DNA from: Rothia koreensis
GTDB taxonomy: Bacteria > Actinomycetota > Actinomycetes > Actinomycetales > Micrococcaceae
DNA length: 64,000 nt
Direction: 5' to 3'
Assembly: GCF_004136575.1 (NCBI RefSeq)
Contig: NZ_NOIQ01000001.1
Span: forward strand, 496,001-560,000
Positions 60,467-64,000 of this stretch are shown here, piece after piece (positions within the stretch are counted from its first letter, which is position 1; the number at the start of each line of letters is the position of its first letter). Below the pieces are notes generated by a model. The model made no database searches, was not told the DNA's origin, and saw nothing but the letters and a program-made list of their open reading frames with translations. The position numbers and the translations under genes are program-made.

Positions 60467-61507
60467 TTACCGTTGTTGCAAAGACTCCCATAAGGCAAAC
60501 GCGGTCAGTGCGATGAAGGGACTGCAGGCCAGAGCGTTGAGCCACCGGTGCTGGCTGATAATCGCAACGAATTCGCGAATAAATGCGCTGGGAACAAAAT
60601 ATTTGGCCGTAGCCGAACCGACAACAATTGCCTTTACTCCAGCTTTCCGCGTCAAACTAGCGGCGCGCAGCACGTGATAATTATTGGTAACGACAAAACA
60701 CTGATCCGACCTGTTGTGCTGCGATATTATTTCTGCGGAAAAATTGATGTTCTCCCAAGTGTTGGCGGACTTCGTCTCCGGCTGCACATCCCGTGGGTCG
60801 GCGTCGTGCTCGACCAAATACTCTGCCATTGCCTGACCTTCGGCCCGGTCTTCGTCCGCGCCTTGGCCTCCGGACGGAACCAGCAGGGGGCGATCATCGG
60901 CGCAGTCACTGTTGCGATAGATATCGAGGGCGCGATCCAGCCGACTGCGCAATAGCGGTGGAACCTTGCCGTTGATCAGTCCCGACCCCAGAATGACGAT
61001 CGCCGACGGGCATTGGACGCGCGGCGTACGGCCGTAAACCACTGAATACACGGCAAAAGACACGAACGCGACGCTCAAATAAACAACCACCAGGACAACG
61101 AGCAGACTCAAAGCCCTGATGCACACGTTCCACGGGTAAGGAATGGTGTGATACCCAGCGATTCTGAGCAATCCGAGGGGCAGCCCGGGGACCAGGACGC
61201 CCATCATGAGCGACAGTAGGTTGCCCAAGCTTCGGCCCTCCCTCCGCAGCATGACCAGCCCATTGGCAATGAGGGCAATGGAAAGAGCCACTACGGTCAG
61301 CGGAATCAGCAAAAGGATGAAAGCGACCAAGGTTTCGCCCGCCGGTCCGGTGGACGCCAGAAGGGTCAGTCCGAGGAGGACGCATGTGCCCAGAGCCATC
61401 GTCAGGAACACGCCGTTACGGACCATGCGGGGGTCCCGGCGCCGTCCCCACGCGTACAGAGCAAAAAAGAAGCAGGCCAGTACAAGGAGCGCTCGGGCAA
61501 TAAGCAT
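60467..61507 (-). CDS. YdcF-like membrane protein (DUF218)
   Basis: The family has a DUF218 domain whose role is linked to envelope processes in other bacteria. From ATG 61507 behind AGGATAGG the protein has 346 residues; a TTG at 61525 is an alternative. Five or six membrane segments occupy residues 1-165. The DUF218 domain starts SAIVILGSGLINGKVPPLL and has SRLDRALDIYRN, LLVPSGGQGADEDRAEGQAM, ETKSANTWENINFS and VVTNNYHVLRAASLTRKAG. The C-terminus returns to the membrane. Confidence 0.9.
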   Translation of the reverse strand: MLIARALLVLACFFFALYAWGRRRDPRMVRNGVFLTMALGTCVLLGLTLLASTGPAGETLVAFILLLIPLTVVALSIALIANGLVMLRREGRSLGNLLSLMMGVLVPGLPLGLLRIAGYHTIPYPWNVCIRALSLLVVLVVVYLSVAFVSFAVYSVVYGRTPRVQCPSAIVILGSGLINGKVPPLLRSRLDRALDIYRNSDCADDRPLLVPSGGQGADEDRAEGQAMAEYLVEHDADPRDVQPETKSANTWENINFSAEIISQHNRSDQCFVVTNNYHVLRAASLTRKAGVKAIVVGSATAKYFVPSAFIREFVAIISQHRWLNALACSPFIALTAFALWESLQQR

Positions 61508-61707
61508 CCACCTATCCTGGCACAATCCGGGATTCTGCTCCGAGACCTGCCGTTAATCCCGTTTTTCTGTGGATGGCATCGTCAGGTGATATTGAATTTT
61601 CCCCTGCAATTTCCTCGCCGGATGTCCGCCCAACGGGAATTCATCAATGACAGGGGGTCGCACGGGTCAGTTCCCGAAATCAGGCACCGGGACAACGATT
61701 CCTGTGA

Positions 61708-62721
61708 TCACAACGACCGCGGCGCGAGATGGTTGCCGGCGATCATGCAACGAACCGAGCCTCCCGCCGATTCGATCGTGGATACATCTACCGATTCGAT
61801 GGTGACGTACCGGGACATGCGATTCAGCTGATCGGGCGTGAGGGCCTTCTCTGCGGTCATGGACATGATCATCGTCGGGCCGTCCGCTCCCACAACTTCG
61901 AGACAATTGCCCGCGAATTCATGGATCTGGGATTCCTGGAGGTCGATGATTTCTCTGCCCGTAGACCGCAGCGTTTCGAGGACTTCGGCCCTCTGCTGCT
62001 CATCTCTGATCATCTCCGCGCCGATGACCGCGACGTTCGTGCCGACCGACATCAGCACGTTGGTGTGGTACACGGGAGAACCGAATGCATCCACGGCGTC
62101 GAAGACCAGGGCTCGAAAACCGAGGTCGTCGCAGAACTTGCCGAGAACGGGCAGTGATGCCCGGTGGGACCGGCATACATAGGCAATCCGGTGAACGTGG
62201 TCCAGAACCATGGCACCCGTGCCCTCGAGGTACATGCAGTCCGTTTCGGCGGAGCTGTAATCGATGATTCGCGTGACCACTCCCGACCGGTTGAGGTGGG
62301 ACACGATGTCTTCCCTGCGCTCCGCCCGACGGTTGGGTGCGTGCATGGGGTAGATGACCACGGTTCCGTCGTCGTGCGTGCTGAACCAGTTGTTGGGGAA
62401 CACGCTGTCGGGAGTCTCCACGGTTGCGTCCTCGAAGACCGTCACGCCGAGTCCCAGCCGATGCAGAGTGCGCTCCAGATTCGTGACCTCGTCGAAAGCG
62501 GCCTGGGCGACCTGATCCGGATCGCCGGAGGGTGTGCTCTGGAATCTGTTGTCCGTCTCCGTGAGCGGATTTGGCGTGAACTGATGAGGGCGTACCAGGA
62601 TGACGCGTGAAGGGCTCTGCTTCGACTCGAGGTCGCCGTTGCGCTGTGCGCAGACCTTCGTGGGCTCCGGGCCGTGGGCGTGGGTGTCTCGGGTTGCTCC
62701 GCGAGTGATGGTGGGGGCCAA
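61708..62721 (-). CDS. ctlX: Citrulline utilization hydrolase CtlX type (amidinotransferase fold)
   Basis: CtlX-like proteins belong to the guanidine-modifying superfamily and are thought to act on citrulline or a related compound. The TTG at 62721 has AGGAGAT upstream and gives 337 residues; the frame is open further but without similarity. Visible are RPHQFTPNPLTETDNRFQS, SVFPNNWFSTHDDGTVVIY, DCMYLEGTGAMVLDH, VYHTNVLMSVGTNVAVI (catalytic His) and HEFAGNCLEVVG (nucleophile Cys). No arginine pathway gene is nearby. Confidence 0.88.
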   Translation of the reverse strand: MAPTITRGATRDTHAHGPEPTKVCAQRNGDLESKQSPSRVILVRPHQFTPNPLTETDNRFQSTPSGDPDQVAQAAFDEVTNLERTLHRLGLGVTVFEDATVETPDSVFPNNWFSTHDDGTVVIYPMHAPNRRAERREDIVSHLNRSGVVTRIIDYSSAETDCMYLEGTGAMVLDHVHRIAYVCRSHRASLPVLGKFCDDLGFRALVFDAVDAFGSPVYHTNVLMSVGTNVAVIGAEMIRDEQQRAEVLETLRSTGREIIDLQESQIHEFAGNCLEVVGADGPTMIMSMTAEKALTPDQLNRMSRYVTIESVDVSTIESAGGSVRCMIAGNHLAPRSL

Positions 62722-63058
62722 TGGATCTCCTGTGCGCCGAATGATGGATCGCTTGCCTGGTGAAAACGCTACAAAACAGCACAATCTGTCCGAAATGGGC
62801 AAGATGATCACATATTGCTCACTCAATGCGCGAAGTGGCACCGGCCAATTGCCAAAGTGTCGAGTCGGCTGCGCAGGGCATGACGTACACGACTCATCCA
62901 CAAGGCCTGATTTCGCGGATCGGTCGAGGCGTGCATCCACAGCAGGCCGGGTTATCACCTCTCGCCCCTGAGCCCAGGGGACCGGCTGGGGCACTCTGTT
63001 GGTGACATGAGCGATCGCGGTCGACGCGACGCCGACGCCGAGGATCGGAGGACAAGCA

Positions 63059-63670
63059 ATGACAGATCACCTGACAATACGCGGCTTTGTCGCGACCATC
63101 CCGGACCTGAGAACACTGCCTGATGGCACACCGGTCTGCTCGTTCCGGGTGGCGTCTACGGCGCGGTGGTTCGACGGCCGGACGGGCGATTGGGCCGAAG
63201 GGCATACCAACTGGTTCACCGTGAACTCGTTCCGGACTCTGGCGACCAACGTCGCGGCCAGCGTCAAGGTCGGGCACCCTGTCCTTGTCCGCGGGAAGCT
63301 CAAGGTCAGGTATTGGACCACGGCCCAGCAGGAAAAACGCACGAGCGTAGATATCGAGGCCCAATCTGTCGGACCCGATCTGGCCTTCGGCACGGCCACG
63401 TATGCCCGGAGTTCGGGGAAGCGTGGCACACGGACGGAGATCAAGTCTCCGGCGAGTGCAGACCCCGAGAACTCGTGGGAGGCGGCGGCCGAGAGGCACG
63501 GCCTGTCCACCAACGACAACCCGAGGATCGCCCCGTCCGGTGACCCGCTGGCGGAGGGCCAGGAATCTCTGGACGACATTGGTCTGACGGGCGAATCCGA
63601 TGTCTCGGGTTTGGCGTGCGAAGGCGCCGGCGTGGGAGGCAGCGAGGAATCGGCCTCCTCGGACCAATGA
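63059..63670 (+). CDS. ssb: Single-stranded DNA-binding protein
   Basis: SSB coats single-stranded DNA. The 203-residue protein has an OB fold (TIRGFVATIPDLRTLPDGTP, VCSFRVASTARWFDG, NWFTVNSFRTLATNVAASVK, GHPVLVRGKLKVRYW) and a long Gly/Ser/Glu tail. The tail ends SEESASSDQ and lacks the classic acidic D-D-x-P-F tip, so partner binding may differ. The gene stands alone, not in an rpsF-rpsR operon, so it is probably a second SSB. Confidence 0.92.
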   Translation: MTDHLTIRGFVATIPDLRTLPDGTPVCSFRVASTARWFDGRTGDWAEGHTNWFTVNSFRTLATNVAASVKVGHPVLVRGKLKVRYWTTAQQEKRTSVDIEAQSVGPDLAFGTATYARSSGKRGTRTEIKSPASADPENSWEAAAERHGLSTNDNPRIAPSGDPLAEGQESLDDIGLTGESDVSGLACEGAGVGGSEESASSDQ

Positions 63671-63795
63671 ATCCAGACCGTTCCACCAACCGTGGCTCGG
63701 TCGAAGGGAGTGGGCCCGATCCAGAGCGGTCGGCGAAGATATAATTGCCGCCCACAGGCCCTTGAGCGCGCCGCGGGCCGGAGATTCTGCAGACA

Positions 63796-64000
63796 GTGAC
63801 CCGAGGGGGATTCGTGGGTGGGGTTCGTGGCCGGTGGCAACGTGCGGTGATGAGGATTTCCGTCTCTGTGGGGGCGATGAGTTTCCTCGCCGGGTGCCAC
63901 GGGCCGGTCTCCGAGCCTGCCAACAGCAACGCGGATGCCTCAGCCCACATCGCGAGGCAGGAAGCTGGGCATCAGGACACATCAGCCATCGAGAGCGCCG
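63796..64000 (+). CDS. Lipoprotein, 3' end cut by the window edge
   Basis: The frame is open to the last base. From GTG 63796 it gives 68 residues; starts at GTG 63847 or ATG 63850 would give a shorter signal peptide. RISVSVGAMSFLAGC is a signal peptide with lipobox (LAGC), after which the chain is polar (HGPVSEPANSNADASAHIAR). The protein should be lipid-anchored outside the membrane. No domain is visible in the part seen. Confidence 0.65.
   Translation, partial: MTRGGFVGGVRGRWQRAVMRISVSVGAMSFLAGCHGPVSEPANSNADASAHIARQEAGHQDTSAIESA

Noticed and set aside
60127-60545. Competing open frames on both strands between the nucleotidyltransferase and ydcF-like genes
   Set aside because: None has a start with ribosome site or any recognisable motif; they overlap flanking real genes.
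1-64000. CRISPR arrays, rRNA genes, insertion sequences
   Set aside because: No regularly spaced direct repeats, no rRNA sequence and no intact transposase or terminal repeats were found by eye.

Overview
The window is bacterial, GC-rich chromosomal DNA. Gene content and order place it in the Actinobacteria, most likely order Micrococcales and probably near Micrococcaceae. The evidence is the rpsP-khpA-rimM-trmD-rplS-lepB-rnhB-yraN-comM-dprA-xerC run, a homodimeric AceE, DUF3145 and DUF3052 proteins, a SigK/anti-sigma pair, an MptB-like mannosyltransferase, frequent GTG/TTG starts and many stop-start overlaps. The genus cannot be fixed from the sequence alone.

Positions 1-20700 are a dense housekeeping block, almost all on the + strand: an MFS exporter cut by the window edge (-), ftsY, an ammonium channel gene with a GlnR-like site, ffh, a Nudix hydrolase, an unknown membrane-anchored protein, a two-component system, the ribosomal protein/tRNA modification cluster, two signal peptidases, RNase HII, competence-type DNA processing genes, a HemD-like gene, a tyrosine recombinase and DUF3145. 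Positions 20800-27500 hold the fatty acid synthesis genes fabD-fabH-acpP-fabF and the pyruvate dehydrogenase E1 gene on the - strand, so acetyl-CoA formation and FAS II are adjacent.

Positions 27800-45200 carry DUF3052, tRNA-Val, gnd, cysE/cysK, msrA, a Nif3-family gene, a Ser-rich lipoprotein, the RNase P RNA, yaaA, def, an ECF sigma/anti-sigma pair and a five-gene biotin-related operon (bioY, AMP-ligase, thiolase, bioM, bioN). A TGAAC-N3-GTTCA palindrome precedes that operon. tRNA-His, orn, an MptB-like gene and tRNA-Arg follow.

Positions 45200-59100 form an accessory, stress-flavoured island that starts directly at the 3' end of tRNA-Arg(TCT). It holds two near-identical KGG-repeat proteins flanking a CBS-domain gene, a decayed third KGG copy, an unknown HTH/membrane-protein pair, fragments of dead oxidoreductase genes, and then phosphoketolase, a Zn-dependent formaldehyde-dehydrogenase-type enzyme, a large-subunit catalase and a succinate-semialdehyde-type dehydrogenase. 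Positions 59100-64000 contain a nucleotidyltransferase, a YdcF-like membrane protein, a CtlX-type hydrolase, a probable second SSB and the start of a lipoprotein.

The most interesting regions are the bioY-ligase-thiolase-bioMN operon with its putative BioQ-type operator, and the KGG family with its shared upstream element and decayed third copy. All functional statements rest on reading motifs by eye; no database search was run.
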